Shown piece after piece: positions 30,494-39,652 of a DNA stretch of 40,373 nucleotides. The DNA is taken from contig CAIXRH010000328.1 of the NCBI GenBank assembly GCA_903921785.1, forward strand, positions 1 to 40,373. Reading direction: 5' to 3'. A program made the translations under genes and the position numbers. This stretch comes from an uncultured Pseudomonadota bacterium. Its GTDB lineage: Bacteria > Myxococcota_A > UBA796 > SXON01. Positions within the stretch are counted from its first letter, which is position 1. The number at the start of each line of letters is the position of its first letter. Below the pieces are notes generated by a model that ran no database searches, was not told the origin of the DNA, and saw only the letters and a list, made by a program, of their open reading frames with translations.

Positions 30494-33394
30494 CTACCTC
30501 CTCCCTCCCCCCACCCGCGAACCGCCGCCCCCACCGTCAAAATCGCGCGTGAAGTTGCACCCGGTCTTGTCGCGCTTCCACTTCGTGCACCCCCAGAACT
30601 CCGTCCCCTTGGCCCGGTTGGGGCGCTTCACGAGCATCCCCTCCCGACACCGCGGGCAGACCTCCTCCCGGCCCGCGCAGCCCTTCCGGTTGCAGCGGTA
30701 CACGGTGCCCTGGAGCACGAGGGCTCCCTCCTGGCACACCGCGCAGGCTCGTGCGGACCCCTCGCAGTAGGGGTAGTCGACGCAGCCCCAGAACGGGGCA
30801 CTGGTCTTGTTGTTCGCCCGCCGAACGAGGGTGCCGCCGCAGTCCGGGCACGGCACCCGATCCGCCCACTCCGGCGGCCCCTCAACGAGACCGGCGTATT
30901 CCTTGTCGAGCAACTCTTCGACGAAGGCCGAACGATGCGTCTCGCGCGTGAGGACGAACACGCGGCGCTTCGCCCGGGTGAGGGCGACGTAGAACAAGCG
31001 CCGCTCTTCGGCATGCTCAAGGGCGTCGGGCTCGGCGAGCACCATCGAGAGCAGCGGGTCGTCGTCGATCTCGCTGGGAAACCCGAAGCGACCCGAGTTC
31101 GCGTCGAGCAGGATCACGAAGTCTGCCTGAAGGCCTTTGGACTTGTGCACCGTCAGGAACTCGAGCTTCAGCTTTGGGAAGCCCGAGGAGAGCGTCGCCA
31201 GTTCCGCTCCCCGTAAGCTGAAGCTGTATCGCCCGAGAAGGTAGACCGTTCCCCCCTCTGGCATCTGGGGGCTGATCCCCGCCAGGATGCCGCGAATGTC
31301 ATTCACCATCGCTCGCGTGGCGCCGCCGTCGGCCTCCGCCGGCGCCTTCGCCATCGGCACGATCACGATGGAAGGCCTGCCTTCGTCGCGGGCTGCGGTG
31401 AGGGTCTTGCGGAGCTGGCCGGGGTTCTTCTGCACGAACTGGGCGCTGGCCTGTAGGAGTCGACGGCCAAACCGGAAGCTCTCGTCCAGCGCGACCGAAG
31501 CCGTGTGCCCGAAGTGGGTGCGGAATTGGGTCATGTGGGCGATGTCGGAGCCCGCGAACCGGTAGATGGACTGCCAGTCATCGCCCACGCACGTGAGCCT
31601 CCGGTCAGGCACCTGGTCGAGGAGGGCGCGGAGGAGTCTGGCTCGCCCTCGGGAGGTATCCTGGAACTCGTCCACCACGACGTACCGGTAGGGCGAGCGG
31701 TAGCGACCCGACGTGACATGATCCGCTGCACGGCCGATCATGTCCTGGAAGTCGATGGCCTTCTCCTCGCGGAGCGCGGCTTCGTACGCTTGGTGGATGT
31801 GCTCGAAGACCCCGAGGAAGCTTCGCGCCCGCTGAGGATCGGCGGCGCCGGCGGCCGGTCGGAGGTCTCCGATGCTCCGGCGTCCTTCCTTGAAGTGCTG
31901 GAGGAAGGTGGAGAGGAGCCTCGCGAGCTGGGAGATTACGCCGCGCCCATCGGCCACACGTTCGAGATCGGCCGCCGGCATCGGCGTCGGAAAAACACCG
32001 ACGACGGCGAGGCGCTCGGCGAGGCGCTCCGTGAGCGCTCCCTCCTTCTTGTCGTAGGAAAACGTCTCCACGAGGCGTGTGCCGAAACGCTTGTGCGTCT
32101 CCCGCTTCCACTCCATCGCGGCCCGGTACGGCGCGGCTGGGATCCAGGGCGCGGTGCTCCCGTCCCGGTTGACGCCGAGGTGCTCGATGTAGACTCCGGA
32201 CTCCACCAGGTAGAAGTCAGGCTTGTACTGCCGATGCTCCGGACTGGCGACGTCGTGCTCGTAGTCGCGCTCGTAGACGTACTCGATGCCGTTGAGGAAC
32301 AGCCAATCGGCCACGATGCACTCTTCGAGGCTGCGAACCTGGTCGCCCTTCATGGACTTGATGTCCGCGCCCTTGAGCCACTTGATGTAGGCGTGCTTGT
32401 CGGTGAAGTCTTCCGCCACCCGGCAAGGACGGAGGTACTCCGTCAGGTGCCGCACCAAAACCGTCCGCCAGCGGTCGACGGTCAACATCGCCCGGAGTGT
32501 CTTCTCGACGAAGGTCGCCGGCTCGTCGCTGCGCTCGGCGAGGCGGCTCAGGGACGGCTTCTTCCCCTCCACCTGCGCGATGATGCCGAGTCCGAGGGCG
32601 TGGAAGGTGGACGCCTTCACGGTGACGCCCACGCGCGCATCGACCTTGGCCTGCAGTTCGTCGGCCGCCGCCTTGTTGTAGGCGAGGAGAAGGATTTCCT
32701 CAGGTCGGACACCGAGGCGCTTCACGACATACGCGACCTTCGCCACCACCACGCTGGTTTTGCCGGTACCGGCCCCGGCCACCACGAGCGTGTTGTCCTC
32801 GTCGGTGGCGACCGCACGACGCTGGCGTGCGGTAAGCGGGTTCTTCTCGGCGAAGTCGAACAGGGACTCGCACTCCCGCAGCTCCCGCACCAGGTGTTCC
32901 TCGTTCCGTGTGCCGGCCACTTCCTCAGTCTTGTCGAACGTCTCGATGAAGCAGGCCGCTCTGACGCGTGCCGGCGCCGGGAGCCACCGCAGGTCCGTCG
33001 GACGGAGCAGTTCGCGAGTTCCGGCCTCGCGTTCTCGCCATGCGGCCCAGGCGTAGTGGTTGAGGTATCGGTGTTTCGTGGCCGACTCCCAGGCCTCAAG
33101 CGCCGCCTCGACCCGTGGGGGAATGGCCGCCACGCTGAAGACGCCGCGGAGATGGTGCGCGGCGTGGTGGGCGAGGCCGCCGAAACGGACGACATGCGAG
33201 CCCGCCACCAACTCCAGCGTCGACCAGAACATCCCCGTGCGGACTCTAACGACGGTGACCGCGGTCGCGTCGACGTGCTGAGCGCGGGAACCGTCCCGGA
33301 TCGACCACCGGCCGCCGCCGAACGACAACGACCCACTCCCTGCGAAGGTGAGCAGGCCAGCCCAGAAGCTGCGGGTGTAGGTGACCGGTTCCAC
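30494..33394 (-). CDS. Helicase-IV-like UvrD-family helicase with three C4 zinc ribbons
   Basis: 966 residues, GTG at 33394. An N-terminal helicase-IV-like domain (about 1-180) precedes the SF1 core: Q-motif (L-T-A-R-Q-R-R-A-V, 187-195), Walker A A206-G-A-G-T-G-K-T213, Walker B V-V-D-E-F-Q-D-T (573-580), G-D-D-W-Q-S-I-Y (604-611), and V-A-L-T-R-A-K-R near 803-810. An insertion at about 352-410 (K-P-D393-F-Y-L to Y-I-E404-H-L-G) resembles a PD-(D/E)xK nuclease without the usual Lys. The C-terminus adds three topoisomerase-type C4 zinc ribbons (C849/852/871/877, C884/887/901/906, C913/916/936/946). Unwinds DNA. Third gene after yhaO and yhaN, 38 bases behind yhaN. Confidence 0.9.
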   Translation of the reverse strand: MEPVTYTRSFWAGLLTFAGSGSLSFGGGRWSIRDGSRAQHVDATAVTVVRVRTGMFWSTLELVAGSHVVRFGGLAHHAAHHLRGVFSVAAIPPRVEAALEAWESATKHRYLNHYAWAAWREREAGTRELLRPTDLRWLPAPARVRAACFIETFDKTEEVAGTRNEEHLVRELRECESLFDFAEKNPLTARQRRAVATDEDNTLVVAGAGTGKTSVVVAKVAYVVKRLGVRPEEILLLAYNKAAADELQAKVDARVGVTVKASTFHALGLGIIAQVEGKKPSLSRLAERSDEPATFVEKTLRAMLTVDRWRTVLVRHLTEYLRPCRVAEDFTDKHAYIKWLKGADIKSMKGDQVRSLEECIVADWLFLNGIEYVYERDYEHDVASPEHRQYKPDFYLVESGVYIEHLGVNRDGSTAPWIPAAPYRAAMEWKRETHKRFGTRLVETFSYDKKEGALTERLAERLAVVGVFPTPMPAADLERVADGRGVISQLARLLSTFLQHFKEGRRSIGDLRPAAGAADPQRARSFLGVFEHIHQAYEAALREEKAIDFQDMIGRAADHVTSGRYRSPYRYVVVDEFQDTSRGRARLLRALLDQVPDRRLTCVGDDWQSIYRFAGSDIAHMTQFRTHFGHTASVALDESFRFGRRLLQASAQFVQKNPGQLRKTLTAARDEGRPSIVIVPMAKAPAEADGGATRAMVNDIRGILAGISPQMPEGGTVYLLGRYSFSLRGAELATLSSGFPKLKLEFLTVHKSKGLQADFVILLDANSGRFGFPSEIDDDPLLSMVLAEPDALEHAEERRLFYVALTRAKRRVFVLTRETHRSAFVEELLDKEYAGLVEGPPEWADRVPCPDCGGTLVRRANNKTSAPFWGCVDYPYCEGSARACAVCQEGALVLQGTVYRCNRKGCAGREEVCPRCREGMLVKRPNRAKGTEFWGCTKWKRDKTGCNFTRDFDGGGGGSRVGGGRR

Positions 33395-33432
33395 GGAGGA
33401 GTCCTACCGTAAGCGGCGGGCGAAAGGCTGGA

Positions 33433-36400
33433 TCACCCGACGGGCCTATAGAACGTGCCCTTCGCCACCCCCTCCTGGATCACGCGGCCGCTCGTCCGGA
33501 GAGCTTGGATCGCCGCGCTCCAAAGCGCCTCCTCGACGCCCGACTGCTCCAGCAGCGCTGACTTCCCGAGCCCATCTGGGTGCTCCTGGATCACATCGAG
33601 CAGGCGCTGCGCGGCGTCTCCAGCGTCGAGGCCAGGGGTTCGGGGTTGGCGACCTGCAGCGGCCTTCCGGCCGGCGCCACCCGCCACGGGACCCGTGCGG
33701 CTCCCGAACCGGGGCATCTCCACCACCGTGCACCCCCGAACCGTGGCGCGGAGGAGATCTCGGGTCTCCGGCCTGCACGTCAACAGCAGCACCTGATGTC
33801 GCTGCGCCACGAGGCCGAGCAACCGGGCGACCTCTGCGGCGCGCTCTGGGTCGAGGTTGACGAGGACGTCATCCAGCACGATAGGCGGCCCACCATCCGA
33901 ATGACCGGCGCGGGACGCCTGGTCCTCGGCGAGGCCAAGGCGAAGCACCAAGTAAAGCAACTCCGCGGTACCGGTCGACAACTGGGCGGACGAGCGACGC
34001 CCCCCATCCCGGTCGATCAAAAGCAGGTCGCGCCCAAGTTGATCGGGCTCAACCGTGGTGTACACGCCGCCCGTCGCCGCCGACACGTAGCCGCCGGCGG
34101 TGCGCAAGATGGCTGGCTGGTGAGCGTCCCTGAACCGCTGCAGCGTCTGGTCGAGCAGCGAGGAAGCTTGGAGCGCTACTGCCAGGCGCCGCTGTGCCAT
34201 GCGCAGCGCCGCCGACACCGATGCGTGCTCCGCCGAGAGGCTAGGTACATCCACACTCTCCCGTATCCTGGACAGGTCCGCGGCCCGCGCTCCCTCGATC
34301 AGGGCCGCGGCTCGCCTTTCCTCCTCGGCCCGGGTGATCGCCGCCTCCGCGTCGGCCACCCGTCGCCGCCATCCGACCTCGTCCGGGGTGTCGAGATCCG
34401 CCACGGAGGAAGCGTAGACCCCGAGCGCAGCATCCCGGACTCGCGAAGACTCGCGGCGCAGCGCCTCAATCCTGGTCCGCTCCCGGCCTCGCTCAACGAG
34501 CGCACGAAGCCCCTCAATGTCGGCGACCTGAGCGTGGCTCAGCAGCGCCGCGAGGCTGGCTCGGTGCTCGTCCCGAGAGGCCCTGGCCGCCGCACAAGCG
34601 TCCGCCAACACCCGGATCTGCTTTTCGTCGTGCTCGCGCCCCCTGGCGCTCTCGGCCGCCGTGGCCTCAAGGCGGGCCGCGCGCGCCACGAAGTTGAGCG
34701 CCGCTCCCAGTCCCGTGGGCGTCGGCTCGCTCACCGCCGCGGCGAGGGCCGCTACCCCTTCCATGAACGTCGCGGCGTCGGCGCGTGCCTGCGCCTCGCC
34801 TCGTTCGGCAGCACCAAGAGCAGTCTCGGCGGCGCGTGCCCGGGCGATGGCTTGCAGCCGGAGATCCATGCCTTCGGCGGGGGTGTCCACCGCGAGCCCC
34901 GCATCCAACAGCGCCGCATACAAGTCCGCCCGGGCGACTTCCGCAGCCGTCGCTGCGGCCCGGGCCAGCGCTACCGCGCCCTCGGCATCGGCGAGCTTGT
35001 CCGCGGCCTGATCGACCCTTCGCTGGGCGGACTCGAGGTCCTCGGCAGCCCGAGCTGCCCGAGCACATCGAGCTTGAGTCGCTCCCAGGTCGCCGGTTCC
35101 ACCTCCCTCCGCGAGTCCTTGGAGCATCGACGCCACGCGCGCGTCCCAGGCCTCGACCTCCCCCGTGGCGTGGAGTGCGTCCGCCGTGTCCGCTTCAGCT
35201 CGGGCACACAGCTCCGCCCGGTGTGAGACGGCAGCGAGCCACCCGGGCGCGTCGAGAAGCGGAACCTGGGCCGGGACGCCAAGCAGGGTCGCCGACGTAC
35301 GCAGTTCCACCTCCGCAGAGAGCACCTTCGCCATCCCGGCGGTCGCCAACTCCCGCCTCCGGGCGGCCGCGTGCACCGCCTCTTGGGCGCCGGCGAGCAG
35401 GTTCTCGCGCCTGTCCCTCGCGCCCGCCAGCGCCCGGAGTTGGCCAAGCGCCGCCTCAACACCCTCGGGATCCAGCCCCGAAGGCCAGGCCGCCGCCCCG
35501 AGGGCCCTGGCCATCTCCGCCCGCGCCGCTGCGACCTCCTGCTCCGCCTCGCCCATCGCCATTCGGGCGCGTGCGTGCGCGGCAACTCGACCCGCCCCCC
35601 GGAGGTCGGCCTGGACGCGATTGCGCGCCTCGACGACGTCGGCCTCCGTCGCGTCCTTCGGTAGCCCGGCACGGGCCAGCGCCTCGGCGAGCTGTTGCCG
35701 GAGGCCCGGCAGTCCGGTGGCCCCCTGCGTCGGCCGGGACGGAGCGAGCGCGAACCACCCGCCGATCGCGACGAGCACGCCACACAGCAACACCATCGCC
35801 CCCGCCAGACCTACGCCCAGGTGCCCGACCAGCACCCCACCCGCCAGCAAGGCCAGGCCCACCGCAGCGACCAGCAGGCCCAGTGCCAACGCCGCCACGC
35901 GGGTCCATCCCGGCACGCCGCTCGCGCTGGACTGCCCGACAGCCACCTCCACGCGGCGAAGCAAGCGGTCCGCGGCCTCCAAATACTGGAGCCGCCGCTC
36001 CAACGCTGGAGGGTCCATTGCAAGCGCGCCCGCATCGACACCGGCTTCACCGAGGTCGGCCACCGCTGCGTCCAGGCCCTTCCGGGCAAGGCGGACGGCC
36101 AGGGCGCAGTCGCGGGTGCGGCGAACGCAGCCGCGCAGGGTCGCCGCGTTTCCCTCATCGGACTTTGCGGTCCCCAACCCCCTCACGTCCCACGGAGCGC
36201 CCAACGCCGCCCATGCCCGATCAGCGTCGGCGGCCGCCGCAGGCGCCGCCTGGCTGGCGAGACGCGCGAGCGTCTCTACCGCGGTCGACTCCTCTCCTTC
36301 CGCCGCGCGCCGCTCGAGCGACGCGGCGTCAAAGTCCCGGCTCCAGTCCTTCACCGCCGTCCCGAACCGAGCCTGCCCCGCTGCGTCCACCGGGGTGCCC

Positions 36401-37800
36401 GACAATCGGGCGGCGTGGGACCTCTCGAGACGGTCGATGTCGTCCTGCGTCCTCGCCGCCCGACTCCGAAGCTCTTTGACGCGCGCCCGCTGCCTGTCCA
36501 CGGACGCCGCTTCTCGCACCAGCGCGTCGACCTCGAGGCGGGCGGCGGCGGCGACGACGTCGCTCGGCAAAGAAGCCAGATCGTCGCGTGCCGTGTCGTG
36601 ACGAGCCTTCGCAGCGACGGACGCTGCAAGCCTCTCCCCGAGCGCGTCCGCGGCCCGGGCGGTCGTCGCGGCCTCGTTGGCGGCGCGAGAGAGTCGGACG
36701 TTCTCCGCGGTGCCCAGGCGGAGGGCGGCCAGCGAGCTCCGGTCACGAACTGCCGCGTCCGACAGGGCCTCGTCGAGCTTGCCGCCCGCTTCTTGCCGCG
36801 CGCGGACGGCGCGCTCGACGTGGTCGACGGAGAGGTCCTTGGCGAGCACTTCCAACTCGCGAATCGCGACGGATTGCGGCCCCCAGGGGTTCGGCCCGGA
36901 GCGATTCTGCAAAGCGGCGAGCGCGAGGTCGTGCGCACGTTCTCGCTCCGCGAGCAGGCCCTCCGCCGTGACGATCTCGGCGGCCAGCTCGTTGGCCTTT
37001 TCGAGCAGTGCGTCCGGGATGGCGACACCCTCGGCGACGAGGGCGAGGGCCTCCTGGGCACGAAGGCACTCCAAGTGGCTCGGCAGCGCGGTGAGCAACG
37101 CCTCGAACCGGCGCCGGTCCCGCTGCGCGGCGTCCACCGACCCGGACGCACCTCTTTGCCTCTCCGCCGCATCCTCGAGCTCGCGCTGCACGAGTTCGAG
37201 CCGCCGGGCGTCTCGCTGGGCGTCCGCAATCTTGCTCGCCAGCTCTGACTGCCGGCGGATGAGGTCGCCGACGACGCTGTTCGCGCGCGGGCGCCAAAGC
37301 GTTTCGAGCTTCTTCTGCAGGTTCCCCTGCGCAAGGCTGACGCTGCGGCCTGCCCCCATCAACGCGCCGGAAAACAGGCGGTCGCGCATCTCCTCCTTCC
37401 CCAGGGAGTCAAAGCTGCGCAGGTCCTGGAGAGAAAAAGACCAGATCGCGTCGTACATCTCGACATCGATGTCCCCCACGACCTTTCGGGATGCGCTCTC
37501 CCCCTCGAGACGGCCTGACGCCGACAGCGTCAGGTTCGCGCCCTGACGCGCAAAACGTTCCAGGGTCCCGGATTCTCCGCCGACAGTCAGGTAGAGATGG
37601 CCGCCAAGCTGCCCCCCGGCCAGCGCCGCGGGGAGTTCGCCGCGACCAGCCCCGAAGAGCATGTACCGGAGAAAGGCCGTCAGTGTGCTCTTGCCCGCCT
37701 CGTTCGGGCCATGGAGGACGACCAACCCCGGAGGCAGGTTGTCCATTCGCAGGTTGCTGAGCGCCCCGTAGCCGTCGATGTGGATGCCGGTGAGCTTCAT
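33433..37800 (-). CDS. yhaN: YhaN-like Rad50/SMC-type ATPase with C-terminal winged helix
   Basis: 1455 residues from the ATG at 37800, one base after the yhaO stop. Walker A is G-P-N-E-A-G-K-S-T (31-39). Very long Ala/Arg/Glu-rich coiled-coil arms follow on both sides of a hydrophobic double helix at about 632-690 (DNA about 35740-35905), the membrane or hinge segment known in YhaN proteins. The signature L-S-T-G-T-A-E and Walker B P-I-V-L-D-D-V-L-V-N-L-D (about 1306-1317) close the head. Beyond the usual end there is a flexible linker and an extra 60-residue winged-helix-like domain (about 1395-1455, G-K-S-A-L-L-E-Q-S-G, then G-R-V-I-Q-E-G). It should form a Mre11-Rad50-like complex with YhaO. 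Confidence 0.92.
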   Translation of the reverse strand: MKLTGIHIDGYGALSNLRMDNLPPGLVVLHGPNEAGKSTLTAFLRYMLFGAGRGELPAALAGGQLGGHLYLTVGGESGTLERFARQGANLTLSASGRLEGESASRKVVGDIDVEMYDAIWSFSLQDLRSFDSLGKEEMRDRLFSGALMGAGRSVSLAQGNLQKKLETLWRPRANSVVGDLIRRQSELASKIADAQRDARRLELVQRELEDAAERQRGASGSVDAAQRDRRRFEALLTALPSHLECLRAQEALALVAEGVAIPDALLEKANELAAEIVTAEGLLAERERAHDLALAALQNRSGPNPWGPQSVAIRELEVLAKDLSVDHVERAVRARQEAGGKLDEALSDAAVRDRSSLAALRLGTAENVRLSRAANEAATTARAADALGERLAASVAAKARHDTARDDLASLPSDVVAAAARLEVDALVREAASVDRQRARVKELRSRAARTQDDIDRLERSHAARLSGTPVDAAGQARFGTAVKDWSRDFDAASLERRAAEGEESTAVETLARLASQAAPAAAADADRAWAALGAPWDVRGLGTAKSDEGNAATLRGCVRRTRDCALAVRLARKGLDAAVADLGEAGVDAGALAMDPPALERRLQYLEAADRLLRRVEVAVGQSSASGVPGWTRVAALALGLLVAAVGLALLAGGVLVGHLGVGLAGAMVLLCGVLVAIGGWFALAPSRPTQGATGLPGLRQQLAEALARAGLPKDATEADVVEARNRVQADLRGAGRVAAHARARMAMGEAEQEVAAARAEMARALGAAAWPSGLDPEGVEAALGQLRALAGARDRRENLLAGAQEAVHAAARRRELATAGMAKVLSAEVELRTSATLLGVPAQVPLLDAPGWLAAVSHRAELCARAEADTADALHATGEVEAWDARVASMLQGLAEGGGTGDLGATQARCARAARAAEDLESAQRRVDQAADKLADAEGAVALARAAATAAEVARADLYAALLDAGLAVDTPAEGMDLRLQAIARARAAETALGAAERGEAQARADAATFMEGVAALAAAVSEPTPTGLGAALNFVARAARLEATAAESARGREHDEKQIRVLADACAAARASRDEHRASLAALLSHAQVADIEGLRALVERGRERTRIEALRRESSRVRDAALGVYASSVADLDTPDEVGWRRRVADAEAAITRAEEERRAAALIEGARAADLSRIRESVDVPSLSAEHASVSAALRMAQRRLAVALQASSLLDQTLQRFRDAHQPAILRTAGGYVSAATGGVYTTVEPDQLGRDLLLIDRDGGRRSSAQLSTGTAELLYLVLRLGLAEDQASRAGHSDGGPPIVLDDVLVNLDPERAAEVARLLGLVAQRHQVLLLTCRPETRDLLRATVRGCTVVEMPRFGSRTGPVAGGAGRKAAAGRQPRTPGLDAGDAAQRLLDVIQEHPDGLGKSALLEQSGVEEALWSAAIQALRTSGRVIQEGVAKGTFYRPVG

Positions 37801-37801
37801 A

Positions 37802-39037
37802 TCAGGCCCCCACGCCGAGAAGGAAAACCGCCAGGTCGGCGGCCTCATCGGAAATGCTCGCGAGCTCCTCGTCGGTCCACGTCACGCCGCGGAGTCCGTC
37901 GTGGGCCTGGAGCGCCCCGCGCACTCGGGAAGGAGCCCCCCGAAGCTCGGCCCAGCCCCGGGCCAGCTCGCCCTGCATGTCCTGGCGCTCAAGGAGCTGC
38001 GTCAGGTCCGCGATCGGCCGCACGCGAATGTCTACACCCGCCCAGTCAACCGACGCAGGCGCCCGATCGCGCAGGGTGGTCAACAACGCCTCGGGCTCTT
38101 GCTCTGCGAGATCCTCGTACGCCCCCGTGCGGCCAGTGAGCACGCCGCGAAGCAGAACGGTCCCCTCCCCTGTCGCCCACCGGCTGGCAGCTGCCTGAAG
38201 GCTGTCTACAACCGCGCCCAGGTCTCCGCACGGACCCGCATCGACCTCCACCTCCTCGAACCGCACGGTGGCGAGTTCCACGAACCGCGGAGTGACCTCC
38301 CGACCGTCAACCTCCACGACCAGGGCGCCCTTGGCCCCCAGCTCGCCGGGCTTGAATCCGCGGCCTTGAAGGTTGCCGGGGTACGCGATGAACGGCGCCG
38401 ACGCGCGCAGGGTCTGCCGAGTGTGGACATGGCCGAGCGCCCAGGCGTCATAGCGGGTCGCGACCAGATCCTCGAGACGGCAGGGGCTGTAGGGCTGGTG
38501 CGCCGCGACAGACCCGACGTTTGCATGGAGCAAGGCAAGGTGAAACCCCTCTCCCTCGGGGCCGGGGAAGCGTGCGTGCAGTCCCTCGCGAACGTCGCGA
38601 CGGGGGTAGCTGATGCCCGACACTGTCACGCGCGTTCCGTCCGAAGCCACCAACTCCCGCACCTCCACCCGGTCTGCCGAGAAGATGTGCACCCGCGGCG
38701 GCCACTGGCGTACCGCGGTCCACCCGCTGGCGGGTCCCGACGCAACCGGGTCGTGGTTGCCGTGCACGATGAACGTCCAAATGCCTTCTTGGTCAAGCTT
38801 CCTCGTCGCTTGCAGGGTGCGCACCTGCGCTCGGATGCCGCGGTCGGCACCATCGTAGATGTCTCCGGCCAGCACGACGAAGGAGACGGACTCGCGGATC
38901 GCGGTGTCGACCAGCTTGTCCAACGCGACGAGGCTCGCCTCCACGAGTCGCTCCTTGAGCTTCGGATCCGTGACGGACAGGCCATCGAACGGCGTGTCAA
39001 GGTGCAGATCGGCAGCGTGCAGATAGCGAAAAGCCAT
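37802..39037 (-). CDS. yhaO: YhaO-like Mre11-type DNA exonuclease
   Basis: 411 residues, ATG at 39037 with AGGA six bases before it in an AT-rich leader. The metallophosphoesterase motifs of Mre11/SbcD are intact: D10-L-H-L-D (10-14), G-D-I-Y-D-G (58-63), G-N-H-D-P (93-97), H171 in L-L-H-A-N-V-G-S and G-H-V-H (202-205). These coordinate two metals for DNA phosphodiester cleavage. The C-terminal part (about 270-411) is a capping/dimer and ATPase-binding region. The yhaN start follows after one base, so the two subunits are made together. In Bacillus this pair affects DNA damage response; here the adjoining helicase suggests end processing coupled to unwinding. Confidence 0.95.
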   Translation of the reverse strand: MAFRYLHAADLHLDTPFDGLSVTDPKLKERLVEASLVALDKLVDTAIRESVSFVVLAGDIYDGADRGIRAQVRTLQATRKLDQEGIWTFIVHGNHDPVASGPASGWTAVRQWPPRVHIFSADRVEVRELVASDGTRVTVSGISYPRRDVREGLHARFPGPEGEGFHLALLHANVGSVAAHQPYSPCRLEDLVATRYDAWALGHVHTRQTLRASAPFIAYPGNLQGRGFKPGELGAKGALVVEVDGREVTPRFVELATVRFEEVEVDAGPCGDLGAVVDSLQAAASRWATGEGTVLLRGVLTGRTGAYEDLAEQEPEALLTTLRDRAPASVDWAGVDIRVRPIADLTQLLERQDMQGELARGWAELRGAPSRVRGALQAHDGLRGVTWTDEELASISDEAADLAVFLLGVGA

Positions 39038-39129
39038 GTATTTTCCTATGCAATGTAAGATTCGTCAAATGGCCGGACGGGAAGCCCGATGCGAGCGCGA
39101 GCCCGAGGTGGGAAGGTCGCCGATGCGGT

Positions 39130-39396
39130 TCACACCTTCGTCCAGCTCGCATACGCCAACTTTGGCCAATCGCCCCGCTCCTTCCTCTCCCGCTTCATGC
39201 CGCGGATGCGCAGGAAGAACAGCGGTCCACGTTGACTGACCGGAAGGGCGGCGACGTACTCCATCGCCACGACCAGCGCGGCTTCTCCGTGCCAGCTCCG
39301 GACCCCGTCGATCTCGGCCGTCTTGGCCTCGCACTCGCCGAGCCACGCGACGATCTCGGAGGTCGTCCTCGGGAGTTCATCGTCAACCTCGGGCAT
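39130..39396 (-). CDS. Small hypothetical protein upstream of yhaO
   Basis: 88 residues, ATG at 39396 with a strong GAGGAGG five bases upstream, the best ribosome-binding site in this part of the window. The sequence is mixed and well balanced (M-P-E-V-D-D-E-L, an amphipathic helix V-A-W-L-G-E-C-E-A-K-T-A-E-I, a hydrophobic helix A-A-L-V-V-A-M-E-Y-V-A-A-L, and a Lys/Arg-rich C-terminus), with no signal peptide or known motif. It ends 92 bases before the yhaO start and may be the first gene of that operon or have its own message. No family recognised; a nucleic-acid-binding accessory role would fit the basic end but is speculation. Confidence 0.65.
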   Translation of the reverse strand: MPEVDDELPRTTSEIVAWLGECEAKTAEIDGVRSWHGEAALVVAMEYVAALPVSQRGPLFFLRIRGMKRERKERGDWPKLAYASWTKV

Positions 39397-39652
39397 ACAC
39401 CCTCCTCATCGGTTCCTCACGGACGCCCACCCGGGTATCGCCTCAACCCCATATCCCGGGAGACCCACCGCCTCGTCCGGATCCGGGCCGGTGAACAGGT
39501 ACGACGCCGGCCCTTGTCTGGTGCTTGTCGGCTTCGGAGCGCGACGCCGGGCGGCGACCCTTTCGGCGGGCCACCCTTCGCTCCCGGCCCCACGACGCCG
39601 CACGAAAGGGGGTGCGCCCCGGGGGCAGGAATTCTGCGCCAGCGGCGTTCCC
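39397..39652. other. Short gap with uncertain minus-strand frame
   Basis: An 85-codon minus-strand frame (39406-39663) ends 9 bases before the 88-aa gene. Its second half looks protein-like (S-Y-L-F-T-G-P-D-P-D-E-A-V-G) but the first half is Arg-rich and there is no ribosome-binding site, so I do not call it as a gene. Nothing else recognised here. Confidence 0.3.

Noticed and set aside
30494-39037. Gabija-type defence system (OLD nuclease plus UvrD helicase)
   Set aside because: The nuclease here is a Mre11-like metallophosphoesterase and the ATPase is a long coiled-coil YhaN, not a GajA TOPRIM-OLD protein.
39038-39075. Promoter directly upstream of yhaO (TTGACG with GAAAAT)
   Set aside because: The second hexamer overlaps the likely AGGA ribosome-binding site and would place the transcript start at the ATG; too weak to list.
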